64,000 nt of DNA, taken from assembly GCA_965214915.1 (NCBI GenBank), contig CBDCCP010000003.1, positions 248,001 through 312,000 of the forward strand. Reading direction: 5' to 3'. The position numbers were made by a program, and so were the translations under genes. Origin of the DNA: CATQHP01 sp965214915. GTDB taxonomy: Bacteria; Acidobacteriota; Terriglobia; Bryobacterales; UBA6623. Positions 16,398 through 24,271 of the stretch are shown piece after piece. The notes beneath the pieces are model-generated. The model was not told the DNA's origin, ran no database searches, and saw only the letters and a list, made by a program, of their open reading frames with translations. Within the stretch, counting starts at the first letter, position 1; the number at the start of each line of letters is the position of its first letter.

Positions 16398-16745
16398 TAG
16401 TCCGTCATTTTCGCCCCGACACGGCAGCAGCGCATCCCAGATCTCCGGTTAAGAATGGCGGATCGCTTTCGTCGAGCGCGCAAGCCGCTATTGCGCCGCT
16501 TGACGCGCACCGACTCCTGCAGCTTTTCGGCCAAGCCCAACAGCTTGACCAACTGGCGGTCAAGGCCAATCCCCCCTGAACCGGTCAACTGCCCGCCACT
16601 CAACTCGAACTCCGCGTTGGGCGCGGTTCTTACAGCCGGGCAATAGTCTTCGCCTCCCCCGCGAAAATTTTTCAACATACTGATATATAAGGACTTCCAT
16701 CTGCCCATAAAGTTACTTGTCCGGGGGTTAGGAGAGTGCGTCCAA

Positions 16746-16751
16746 TATAAT
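16746..16751 (+). promoter_or_regulatory. Putative -10 box of the TonB receptor gene
   Basis: A perfect TATAAT at 16746-16751 lies 87 bases before the receptor ATG. The best -35 candidate (TTGTCC, 16717-16722) is 23 bases away, too far for a standard promoter, so activator dependence or another sigma factor is possible. Confidence 0.35.
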
Positions 16752-16761
16752 CGGGACAGTG

Positions 16762-16804
16762 CTCCGCGGTGCGGACTTGGTGGGGCGCCCCACTGGCCGC
16801 GGAG
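16762..16804 (+). promoter_or_regulatory. Nested palindrome/hairpin in the 5' leader of the TonB receptor gene
   Basis: CTCCGCGG (16762-16769) pairs with CCGCGGAG (16797-16804), and inside this lies the perfect 14-bp palindrome GTGGGGCGCCCCAC (16780-16793). It ends 34 bases before the ATG, just upstream of the ribosome site AAAGGAG. It may be an operator or an RNA structure controlling receptor synthesis. Confidence 0.45.
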
Positions 16805-16838
16805 ATCAATCTCGCTTACTTGAAAGGAGCGTTCAACA

Positions 16839-19800
16839 ATGCGGTTAGTCTCACGCCAAAGGGCGATTCTCGTTGCGCTTATGTTGCTGCCGGTGGGCGG
16901 CGCGGTTTCACAACTCGACGCACAAGTCCTCAAGGGACAAATTCTTGGAACGATCACGGATCCTTCGGGCGCCGTGATTCCCGGAGCGTCCGTTACGCTC
17001 ACGGAAACAAACACGAACGTGGCTCGCGAAGGCGAGACCAACGAGAGCGGACTTTACGTTTTCCCAAACCTCGACCCGGGGATGTACGAAGTAGACGTTT
17101 CTTCTGCAGGTTTCAGCACCGTTGTGCGCGGCGAAATCGATTTACAGCCCAATTCGACGGTTCGCGTCAATCTTGAGTTGACGCCCGGCGCTGTCACCGA
17201 GACCGTCACGGTTACCGGTGCGCCGCCCGTGCTACAGACGGACCGCGCCGACACCAGCGTCAAGATCGAGTCCCAACAACTCAAAGAGCTTCCTCTTCTC
17301 TTCAACCGCAACTACCAAGGTCTGATGGCCACGGTTCCCGGCGTCGGCCGCCTGACGCGCCCGCACTCGCAGTTCTACAACTCACAGGATTCGCTGGCCG
17401 TTCGCGTGAATGGACAGGGGCGCCAGTACAACAACTTCCAGATCGAAGGTATCGAGAACAAGATCGACAACGGCAACCTGACGGCCCTGGTTCCGCCCGC
17501 CGAAGCGATTCAAACGGTGGATATTTCGACCTCGAACTTCGATCCTGAGTTCGGCAACGCCGGCGGCTCGGTTGTCAACGTAACCCTGCGCTCGGGAACG
17601 AATGACTTCCACGGCAGCGTATTCGCGTTTCACCGCAACGAAAATGCACAGGCGAGGCAGGTCTTCGCGACGAGCAAAGCGCATACGGTCTACAACCAGT
17701 TCGGCTTTACCGCCGGCGGTCCGATCGTCAAGAACAAGATGTTCATATTCGGCGACTACCAAGGCAGCCGCGACCACCTCGGCGAAGTTGAGTTGGACAG
17801 AATTCCCACAACCCCGTTTCGCGTCGGCGACTTCTCAGGAGAATCGGCGACGATCTATGACGCCGCGACCGGTGACGCTCGCGGCAGGGGTCGTACCGCA
17901 TTTGCGAACAACACCATCCCGACGAGCCGCATCAGCCCGATTTCGAACGCGATGGTTGGCTTTATCCCGCAGCCGAATCGACCGGGGCCGATTGGTTCGA
18001 GAAACCAAGAAATTCCGATCGTTCGCATCAAGAACATCAACGCCTTCGATGTGAAGTACGACTATGTGGTCTCGGATGCCGGTCGCCTTGCAGTACGTTA
18101 CAGCCTGCAAAAAGCGACGGTAACGGATTGCGGCCTCTATGGTCCGAACTGCGGCATCTACGGCGGCCCGCGTAACAACGGCTTCTCCGGCAGCGGCCCG
18201 GCCAGAACGCAAAGCCCGATGATTTCCTACTCGCACGTCTTTTCTCCGACGTTAGTCTGGGAAGGGCGCTTTGGAATTGTCCGCAACCGCAACGACGCTA
18301 TCAACGCCGACAGCGGCCTGCGGACTGCCGAAGAAATCGGCATTCCCGGCGTCAATGTCAACGAATGGACCAGCGGCCTCACAGAGGTTCGCGTCGACGG
18401 TTTGGACCGGCCCCTCGTCGGCTTTTCACCATCGTTGCCATGGGCGCGGTCAGTGACGTTTTTCGGCATCACGAACAATTTCACCAAGACGCACGGCAAT
18501 CACATTACCCGCTTCGGCTTCGAGGTGCGCCGCGAACGAAACGATCTATTGCAGACCCAGACGTTCAACCCGCGCGGACGGTTTACGTTCTCGCGCGGAC
18601 AGACCGCCTGCGCCGGGGACTGTACCGGTCCAAACCGGAATCTCGGCATCGCCAACGCCTTTGCCGCTTTCCTGCTCGATCAACCCGGCGGCCACGGGAG
18701 GGACCTGGACGTCCAATTCCCAACACGGCGTGAGTTGATCTTGGCGGGATACATCCAAGACAAGTGGCAACTCAGTCCAAAACTGACCCTCGACCTCGGA
18801 TTGCGTATAGAGCGCGAGAATCCGTCGAAGCCGCGCTTTGCGGGGAGTTACTCGAACTACAATCCGCTTACGAACGCATTGGAGTTGAACGGCATCGGCG
18901 GCCGGCCCTATGACAACGGAGTCCGCAGCGACCTCGGCTGGGGCCCGCGCATCGGTATTTCTTATCGTCTGAACGAGAAGACCGTGGTCCGTACCGGCTA
19001 TGGAATCAGCTTTATCAACCGCATCATGGGGCAGCAAAACTTTCCGGTGAAGCAAAATAATGCTTTTGTAGAGCCGAACGACTTCACCGCATCGGGCTCG
19101 ATGGCGGAAGGGTTCCCGGCGTTCCAGGAGTTCGATGTTCCCGACAGCGGAATCATCGATCTCAACCTTCCGGACAACTCGCTCATCTCACGGCAGAGCT
19201 TTGGCTGGGTAAATCCCGACTTTCGCCGACCCTACGTGCAGAGTTGGAACTTCGCGATTCAACGCTCACTGCCCGCCGAGTTCACGTTGGACCTGGCTTA
19301 CGTTGGCAACCATGGCGTGAACAACCAGAGCCGTTGGGAATATAACGGAGCGATGCTTCCGGGCACCGGCAATTCCAGCCGTCCGCTGAACATTCTCTTC
19401 GGGCGCACGCAGAATACCGGTACGCGAATCGGCACGCACACGTACTACAACGCGCTGCAGATGAAGCTCAACCGTCGTTTCAGCAATGGTTTCATGATGA
19501 CGAACGCCTACACCTGGAGTAAGGGTCTGAACTTCAGCGACGATACCGGCGGCCTGCAGGTTGACCGCATCCAGGGCGCATTTCTGACGAACAAGGGCCG
19601 TACGAACCAAGACCGTCGCCACACTTGGGTGTCGAGCTACACGTACGAGCTGCCGTTCGGTAAGAATAAGCGGTTTCTCCAGTCTGGAGCGGGTCGCTGG
19701 ATTCTTGGCGATTGGCAGATTCAGGGCCTCCTCAGCATGATGACCGGCGAACCGTTTACGATCACGGCGCCCGGTTCGACACTGAACGCGGGCGGCAACA

Positions 19801-20168
19801 GCCAGCGAGCCGACGTTGTGGGAACTCCCGAACGGATTGGCGAAATCGCCGGCCCGAACGGTGACGGTCTGTGGTTCACCACCAACGCCTTCGCGCGTCC
19901 GCAGCAGGGAACGCTCGGGAATGCCGGACGCGAAATCCTGGACGGCCCCGGCCTTTTCAACTGGGACTTTTCGGTGTTCCGCAATTTCCCGATTCCGCAG
20001 TTGGGGGAGAGTGCGCGATTGACCTTCCGGTTGGAGTCGTTTAACTTCACCAACACGCCGCACTTCAATAATCCGAACGGAGACGTATCGAACCGCAACT
20101 TCGGCAAAGTGCAGAGCGCGCGTAATGAGCAGCGCCTGTTCCAGTTCGGACTGACGCTGCGTTTCTAG
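16839..20168 (+). CDS. TonB-dependent receptor with N-terminal carboxypeptidase-regulatory-like domain
   Basis: A 1109-residue outer-membrane receptor. It has a signal peptide (to SQLDAQ, about residue 30), then a CarboxypepD_reg-like beta domain (GTITDPSGAVIPGASVTLTE, residues 36-125), a plug-like part (LPLLFNRNYQGLMATVPGV to FDPEFGNAGGSVVNVTLRSG) and a long barrel ending in aromatic F at the C-terminus (LFQFGLTLRF). This OAR/oligogalacturonide-type architecture is greatly expanded in Acidobacteriota and takes up oligosaccharides or other bulky nutrients. The ATG follows GAAAGGAG by 9 bases. A strong terminator lies directly downstream. By eye it is less GC-rich than its neighbours outside the 38-bp repeats, consistent with transfer. 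Confidence 0.93.
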   Translation: MRLVSRQRAILVALMLLPVGGAVSQLDAQVLKGQILGTITDPSGAVIPGASVTLTETNTNVAREGETNESGLYVFPNLDPGMYEVDVSSAGFSTVVRGEIDLQPNSTVRVNLELTPGAVTETVTVTGAPPVLQTDRADTSVKIESQQLKELPLLFNRNYQGLMATVPGVGRLTRPHSQFYNSQDSLAVRVNGQGRQYNNFQIEGIENKIDNGNLTALVPPAEAIQTVDISTSNFDPEFGNAGGSVVNVTLRSGTNDFHGSVFAFHRNENAQARQVFATSKAHTVYNQFGFTAGGPIVKNKMFIFGDYQGSRDHLGEVELDRIPTTPFRVGDFSGESATIYDAATGDARGRGRTAFANNTIPTSRISPISNAMVGFIPQPNRPGPIGSRNQEIPIVRIKNINAFDVKYDYVVSDAGRLAVRYSLQKATVTDCGLYGPNCGIYGGPRNNGFSGSGPARTQSPMISYSHVFSPTLVWEGRFGIVRNRNDAINADSGLRTAEEIGIPGVNVNEWTSGLTEVRVDGLDRPLVGFSPSLPWARSVTFFGITNNFTKTHGNHITRFGFEVRRERNDLLQTQTFNPRGRFTFSRGQTACAGDCTGPNRNLGIANAFAAFLLDQPGGHGRDLDVQFPTRRELILAGYIQDKWQLSPKLTLDLGLRIERENPSKPRFAGSYSNYNPLTNALELNGIGGRPYDNGVRSDLGWGPRIGISYRLNEKTVVRTGYGISFINRIMGQQNFPVKQNNAFVEPNDFTASGSMAEGFPAFQEFDVPDSGIIDLNLPDNSLISRQSFGWVNPDFRRPYVQSWNFAIQRSLPAEFTLDLAYVGNHGVNNQSRWEYNGAMLPGTGNSSRPLNILFGRTQNTGTRIGTHTYYNALQMKLNRRFSNGFMMTNAYTWSKGLNFSDDTGGLQVDRIQGAFLTNKGRTNQDRRHTWVSSYTYELPFGKNKRFLQSGAGRWILGDWQIQGLLSMMTGEPFTITAPGSTLNAGGNSQRADVVGTPERIGEIAGPNGDGLWFTTNAFARPQQGTLGNAGREILDGPGLFNWDFSVFRNFPIPQLGESARLTFRLESFNFTNTPHFNNPNGDVSNRNFGKVQSARNEQRLFQFGLTLRF

Positions 20169-20190
20169 TTCGACTAACGTACTGACCGAT

Positions 20191-20220
20191 AAACGGGGCG
20201 GCAAATTGCCGCCCCGTTTT
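20191..20220 (+). terminator. Rho-independent terminator of the TonB receptor gene
   Basis: A 12-bp GC-rich stem (AAACGGGGCGGC at 20191-20202 with GCCGCCCCGTTT at 20208-20219), a 5-base loop AAATT and a short T run, 22 bases after the stop codon. Confidence 0.85.
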
Positions 20221-20235
20221 CACGAGTTGAGGGCG

Positions 20236-20361
20236 ATGCTGCGTATGCATGGCGTGCAGTTGTTCTACAACCTATCGGGGTTGGCGAAGAACACGCAACG
20301 CATCGGCCTTTTGTCGGGATTCGCCAATTTGCCGATTGCCGAGCGCTATGCAGCCGCTTGA
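20236..20361 (+). pseudogene. Internally deleted IS5-family transposase relic
   Basis: An open frame of 41 codons, MLRMHGVQLFYNLSG followed directly by LAKNTQRIGLLSGFANLP and the tail AERYAAA. The first part matches residues about 58-73 (VMLRVHCVQLFYNVS) and the second the last 26 residues of the intact IS5 transposase at 21911-22861, so nearly 230 codons have been lost in frame. The bases after the stop (ACAGGAG..GTCCGTCC) also resemble those after the intact gene. The following 160 bases up to 20522 show nothing else recognisable. Confidence 0.75.
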
Positions 20362-20522
20362 CACAGGAGAAGTCCGTCCGGACAGCACGAAAACCCCAAT
20401 CCAGGTACGGCTCTCCCCCGCTTTGTCGGCCCCATCAAGGCGCAGAACCTCCCCAAATACCGACTCGCATGGACTCCGCTATGTATTCCACTACCCGATG
20501 CGCATCTTTCCAGACCTTGCTT

Positions 20523-21830
20523 AGGAATCTCGCCACAATAACCTGTCCGTTATGCCGGCTGCTCTGCTATGCTCGGCGTCATGAACGCCGTAACGCAAGC
20601 GGTGCAAGGCAAGTTCAACGTGTTGGGTCCGCTGTTGGACGAACGCACGCGACGCCTCTGGGCCGCGGCGGAAGCCCGCGCCATTGGCCGCGGCGGAATT
20701 ACACGGGTTGCCGAGGCGACCGGGCTGTCGCGCGGCACGGTGCGGGCAGGCGTGAGGGAACTGGATTCGGCCACGCCGCCGGCACCGCGGGCGGGCGGTG
20801 CGCGGATTCGTGCCCCGGGCGGCGGTCGCAAGGCGGTGACCGAGCGCGACCCGGGTCTTGTCAAGGCGTTGGAGCATCTGGTCGACCCGTTCACCCGGGG
20901 CGACCCGCAGGGACCGTTGCGCTGGACATGCAGCAGCGCGGCGCGCTTGGCGGAGCAATTGGGGGCTGAAGGCCATCGGGTCAGCGAGCGCACGGTGAAT
21001 CGGCTGCTGCACGAATTGGGCTATAGCTTGCAGGCCAACCGCAAGACGCTCGAAGGCCGCCAGCATCCGGATCGGGATGCGCAATTCCGGCGCATCGCCC
21101 GTCGCGTGCGGGCGTTTCAACGCCTGGGCCAGCCGGTGGCCTCGATCGACACGAAGAAGAAGGAGTTGGTTGGCCGATACCGCAACGGCGGCCGGGAATG
21201 GCGTCCGAAGGGCCAGCCCGAGGAAGTGAAGGTCCATGACTTCATCGATCGGGAACTCGGCAAGGCGATCCCTTACGGGGTCTACGACCTGACGGCGAAC
21301 ACGGGCTGGGTAAGCGTCGGCGTTGACCACGACACGGCGGAGTTCGCCGTGGAGACGGTTCGGCGCTGGTGGCTGCAAATGGGACGTCAGGTGTATCCGT
21401 CGGCCACGCGATTGCTGCTCACGGCCGACGGGGGCGGCTCGAACAGCAGCCGCAGCCGGCTGTGGAAGTTCGAGTTGCAGAAGCTGGCCGACGCGCTTGG
21501 GTTGCGGATCTCGGTATGCCACTTCCCGCCGGAGACCAGCAAGTGGAACAAGATCGAGCACCGGATGTTCTGCCACATCACGGAGAACTGGCGGGGCCGG
21601 CCGCTGGTGAGTCACGAGGTCGTGGTGAACCTGATCGGCGGTACGACTACGCAGGGCGGTTTGGCCATCCGGTCGGAGTTGGACGAGGCCGACTACCCAA
21701 CCGGTCGGGCGGTCACAGACGAACAGATGGACAGGCTGTCCATCAAACGGGACGCGTTTCATGGTGAGTGGAACTACAGCTTGCTACCCAGATCCGACGA
21801 AAACGGTTAATTCATTTTGGCGAGAATCCT
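20523..21830 (+). mobile_element. ISAzo13-like insertion sequence
   Basis: The element is bounded by imperfect inverted repeats: AGGAATCTCGCCACAAT at 20523-20539 and the complement AGGATTCTCGCCAAAAT at 21830-21814, 15 of 17 matching. It holds one transposase gene. The target duplication is not clear (TT against TA), perhaps because the IS5 copy inserted three bases from its right end. Confidence 0.7.
20569..21810 (+). CDS. ISAzo13-family transposase
   Basis: A 413-residue DDE transposase. An N-terminal helix-turn-helix (GGITRVAEATGLSRGTVRAG, residues 45-64) is followed by a second one (GHRVSERTVNRLLHELGYS). Acidic catalytic motifs fit the ISAzo13 family: VASIDTKKKELVG, LLLTADGGGSNS and WNKIEHRMF. 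Length agrees with intact members, so the gene may be active. A second ATG at 20581 (MNAVTQAVQG) is an equally possible start. Confidence 0.85.
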   Translation: MLGVMNAVTQAVQGKFNVLGPLLDERTRRLWAAAEARAIGRGGITRVAEATGLSRGTVRAGVRELDSATPPAPRAGGARIRAPGGGRKAVTERDPGLVKALEHLVDPFTRGDPQGPLRWTCSSAARLAEQLGAEGHRVSERTVNRLLHELGYSLQANRKTLEGRQHPDRDAQFRRIARRVRAFQRLGQPVASIDTKKKELVGRYRNGGREWRPKGQPEEVKVHDFIDRELGKAIPYGVYDLTANTGWVSVGVDHDTAEFAVETVRRWWLQMGRQVYPSATRLLLTADGGGSNSSRSRLWKFELQKLADALGLRISVCHFPPETSKWNKIEHRMFCHITENWRGRPLVSHEVVVNLIGGTTTQGGLAIRSELDEADYPTGRAVTDEQMDRLSIKRDAFHGEWNYSLLPRSDENG

Positions 21831-21833
21831 TAG

Positions 21834-23068
21834 GGAAACTCTGAACAAGCAGGCTATTGACTGGGATAATAAGGGGAGAGCAGCGGGCACGGGGAATAAG
21901 GGGGAGAGCGATGGCGCAGCGGACGTTTGCAGAATTGGAGTACGAGGGGAAGAAGAAGCAGACGAGGCGGGAGAAGTTTCTGGCACGGATGGAGGACTTG
22001 ATTCCGTGGGAGCGCTTGGAGGAGCGCATCCGCCCGTACTACCCCCAAGCGGGGCGGGGGCGGCGACCGTACGCGTTGGCGGTGATGCTGCGCGTGCATT
22101 GCGTGCAGTTGTTTTACAACGTGAGCGATCCGGGGATGGAGGACATGCTGTACGAGATCGAGTCGGTGCGGCGCTTCGTGGGCTTGCGTTTGGGGGATGC
22201 GCTGCCGGACGAGACGACGATTTTGAACTTTCGGCATCTGTTGGAGCGGCACGAGTTGGGCGGGAAGCTGATGGCGGAGATCAACGCGCACTTGGCGGAG
22301 CAAGGCTTGCGGCTGCGGGAGGGGACGATTCTGGACGCGACGATCATCGCGGCGCCGAGTTCGACGAAGAACAAGAAGCGGAGTCGCGACCCACAGATGC
22401 ATCAGACCAAGAAGGGGAATCAATGGTATTTCGGGATGAAGGCGCATATCGGCGTGGACGCCGAGACGGGGCTGACGCATAGCGTGGCGGCGACGGCGGC
22501 GAACGTGGCGGATGTGACCCAAGGGCATGAGTTGCTGCACGGCGGGGAGCGGGAGGTGTGCGCGGATGCGGGTTACCAGGGGATCGACAAGCGCGCGGAG
22601 CATCGGGGGCGTAAGGTGCGCTGGCAAGTGGCCTTGAAGGCTGGGCAGCGGCGGCGCTTGGCGGCGGGCAGCGCGGAGGCGCGGGCGGAGCGGCGCAAGG
22701 CAGAGGTGCGGGCCAAGGTGGAGCACCCGTTTCTGTACGTGAAGCGGCACTTTGGCTACGCCAAGGTGCGCTATCGCGGCTTGGCCAAGAACCGGGAGCG
22801 GATCAGTCTGCTGTTGGGCTTCGCCAATCTGCTGCTTGCCGGGCGCTACGCGACGGCCTGAGCGCCACAATACAGGAGTCGTGCGTCCATGCCGGCGCCA
22901 AGCCGCAGAAGCGGAGTCGAAGCCGTCGCTGCGGGGTCAAAAATTGGCGTTGCGCAGTCAAAATCGGCAGGATTCAGCCGCAAAATTCGCCGGCAGCCCG
23001 GCTGCAACCGCTCCTTACGGACAACTTCAACCAGCCAACGCGCCAAAACCACTTTATTCAGACTTTCC
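21834..23068 (+). mobile_element. IS5-family insertion sequence
   Basis: The 1235-bp element is bounded by inverted repeats GGAAACTCTGAACA (21834-21847) and the complement GGAAAGTCTGAATA (23068-23055), 12 of 14 matching. IS5 elements target YTAR; the left flank is TTAG (21830-21833) and the right flank CTAG (23069-23072). The right flank includes the stop codon of the HlyD-like gene. After the transposase there are 207 bases of non-coding element sequence. Confidence 0.75.
21911..22861 (+). CDS. IS5-family transposase
   Basis: A 316-residue transposase starting MAQRTFAELEYEGKKK. It has the N-terminal DUF772-type domain (PYALAVMLRVHCVQLFYNVS, residues 55-75) and the DDE catalytic core: GTILDATIIAAPSSTKNK (first D), EVCADAGYQGID (second D) and RAKVEHPFLYVKRHFGYAKV (E). 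All three acidic residues are present and the frame is intact, so it may be active. An upstream in-frame extension to 21857 is rejected because the ATG at 21911 fits the family start and follows GGGGGAGAGCG. Confidence 0.88.
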   Translation: MAQRTFAELEYEGKKKQTRREKFLARMEDLIPWERLEERIRPYYPQAGRGRRPYALAVMLRVHCVQLFYNVSDPGMEDMLYEIESVRRFVGLRLGDALPDETTILNFRHLLERHELGGKLMAEINAHLAEQGLRLREGTILDATIIAAPSSTKNKKRSRDPQMHQTKKGNQWYFGMKAHIGVDAETGLTHSVAATAANVADVTQGHELLHGGEREVCADAGYQGIDKRAEHRGRKVRWQVALKAGQRRRLAAGSAEARAERRKAEVRAKVEHPFLYVKRHFGYAKVRYRGLAKNRERISLLLGFANLLLAGRYATA

Positions 23069-24265
23069 CTAGCGGTACTCGATCAACCCGCCGTCGGTGA
23101 CGGCGTCGCTGGGATGGTTAATCACGGTTTCGCCTTCGTTCAAGCCGCTGACAATCTCGTCGGCGAGACCGCCGCGCATGCCGATCGTTACGGGGCGCAG
23201 CTTCGCCGTCGCTCCATCGACGAGAAACGCCGCCCAGCCTTCCTGTGAGCGGAACAGGGCGCTGGACGGGACTTGCAGCACGTTCTGCCCCTCCCAGGTC
23301 ACGAAGCGGGCTTCGACGCGGTACCGGTCGCCCAGGTTTTTCCATTCTTCCTTGGGGGACACGATATCGACGATCACAAGCACGCGCTGCTCTTCCACGC
23401 CAAGCGCCGAAATCTTCGTGAAGGCCACCGGCTCCACGAGTCGGACGACGGCTTCGAGCGGTTGCGGGCCTCCCCAACGCTCCAGCAGCACGCGCATCCC
23501 CGTTGCGATCCGCACTGCGTCCGACGAAAGCACCTCGACTTCGACTTCAAGGCCGCCGGGGTCGGCGATCTCCAGCAACGGCTGCGAAGCCTGCACGACC
23601 GCTTCGTTTTCCTCATAGACCTTGAGGATGCGGCCGCTGACGGGAGAGCGCACCGTTACGATCTCAGCGGGCCCGCTCGACGCCCGGCCTTCCGAGTACT
23701 GCAAAGCTATTTTTGCGGCTTCGACTTCCGATTTCGCCACTTCGATCTGCTGCTCGGCCGCGCTCAGGACTGCCTTGGCCTTGCGTTCGCCGGCCAATGC
23801 GCGGTCCAGACGTTCGGCCGCGATGACGCCGGCCTCGACGCCCCGCCGAGTGCGGGGCAACTCGACTTCCCAATAACGCACGTCCGCCCGAGCGGTTTCG
23901 ACATCCTCCCGGGCCTTTTTGAGCGCGGCCTCGGCGACAGCCAGGTCCGCGCCCGCTTGTGCGCGGCTGCGGCCGTCGAGCGTCGCGGAGCGCAGCGGAT
24001 GGAGCCGCGCCAGCGCGGTTCCGGCGCGCGCCTCGTCGCCAACGTCGAAACTCATTCTGCTTAGGGTCCCCGCCACCGGAGCGGAAACGACGTAGCGGTC
24101 GACCACGCGGGTCTTGCCCTCTTCGACGATGGTGACCTGGAGCGGCCCTCGCGAAACCTCGACCGTCTCCACCAGAATCGGGCGCGGGGCGAAGCTGAAA
24201 TAGACGGCCGCTCCGACAATGCCGGATATCAATAGAACGGTCAAAATTTTCCGAATGCGTTTCAC
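23069..24265 (-). CDS. HlyD/MacA-like efflux adaptor (membrane fusion protein)
   Basis: A 398-residue periplasmic adaptor with one N-terminal membrane anchor (ILTVLLISGIVGAAVYFSF). A split biotinyl-lipoyl-like domain (VVSAPVAGTLSRMSFDVGDEA and IVTVRSPVSGRILKVYEENEAVV) encloses a coiled-coil hairpin (residues 105-195), followed by beta-barrel and membrane-proximal parts. It lies 6 bases after the FtsX-like permease gene in an ABC-FtsX-HlyD operon and should link the inner-membrane exporter to an outer-membrane channel encoded elsewhere. Its last 12 codons and stop form the right 38-bp repeat, and the IS5 end abuts its stop codon. Confidence 0.9.
   Translation of the reverse strand: MKRIRKILTVLLISGIVGAAVYFSFAPRPILVETVEVSRGPLQVTIVEEGKTRVVDRYVVSAPVAGTLSRMSFDVGDEARAGTALARLHPLRSATLDGRSRAQAGADLAVAEAALKKAREDVETARADVRYWEVELPRTRRGVEAGVIAAERLDRALAGERKAKAVLSAAEQQIEVAKSEVEAAKIALQYSEGRASSGPAEIVTVRSPVSGRILKVYEENEAVVQASQPLLEIADPGGLEVEVEVLSSDAVRIATGMRVLLERWGGPQPLEAVVRLVEPVAFTKISALGVEEQRVLVIVDIVSPKEEWKNLGDRYRVEARFVTWEGQNVLQVPSSALFRSQEGWAAFLVDGATAKLRPVTIGMRGGLADEIVSGLNEGETVINHPSDAVTDGGLIEYR
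23070..23107. repeat. 38-bp direct repeat, right copy (partner 13871-13908)
   Basis: Identical to 13871-13908, same orientation. Here it is the 3' end of the intact HlyD-like gene. The IS5 right end lies one base away (23068). Confidence 0.9.
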
Positions 24266-24271
24266 CGAAGA

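Larger units (their letters stand above)
16383..16838. other. Divergent intergenic region between cytochrome and TonB receptor
   Basis: These 456 bases hold the promoters of two divergent genes and no credible ORF. The right-hand part is AT-rich. It contains the TATAAT at 16746-16751 on the plus strand and the hairpin at 16762-16804; the reading frames crossing it lack family-like sequence. Confidence 0.6.

Noticed and set aside
16379..17041. 220-residue minus-strand frame across the cytochrome/TonB gap
   Set aside because: Overlaps the receptor start on the opposite strand, shows no domain, and covers the promoters and hairpin.
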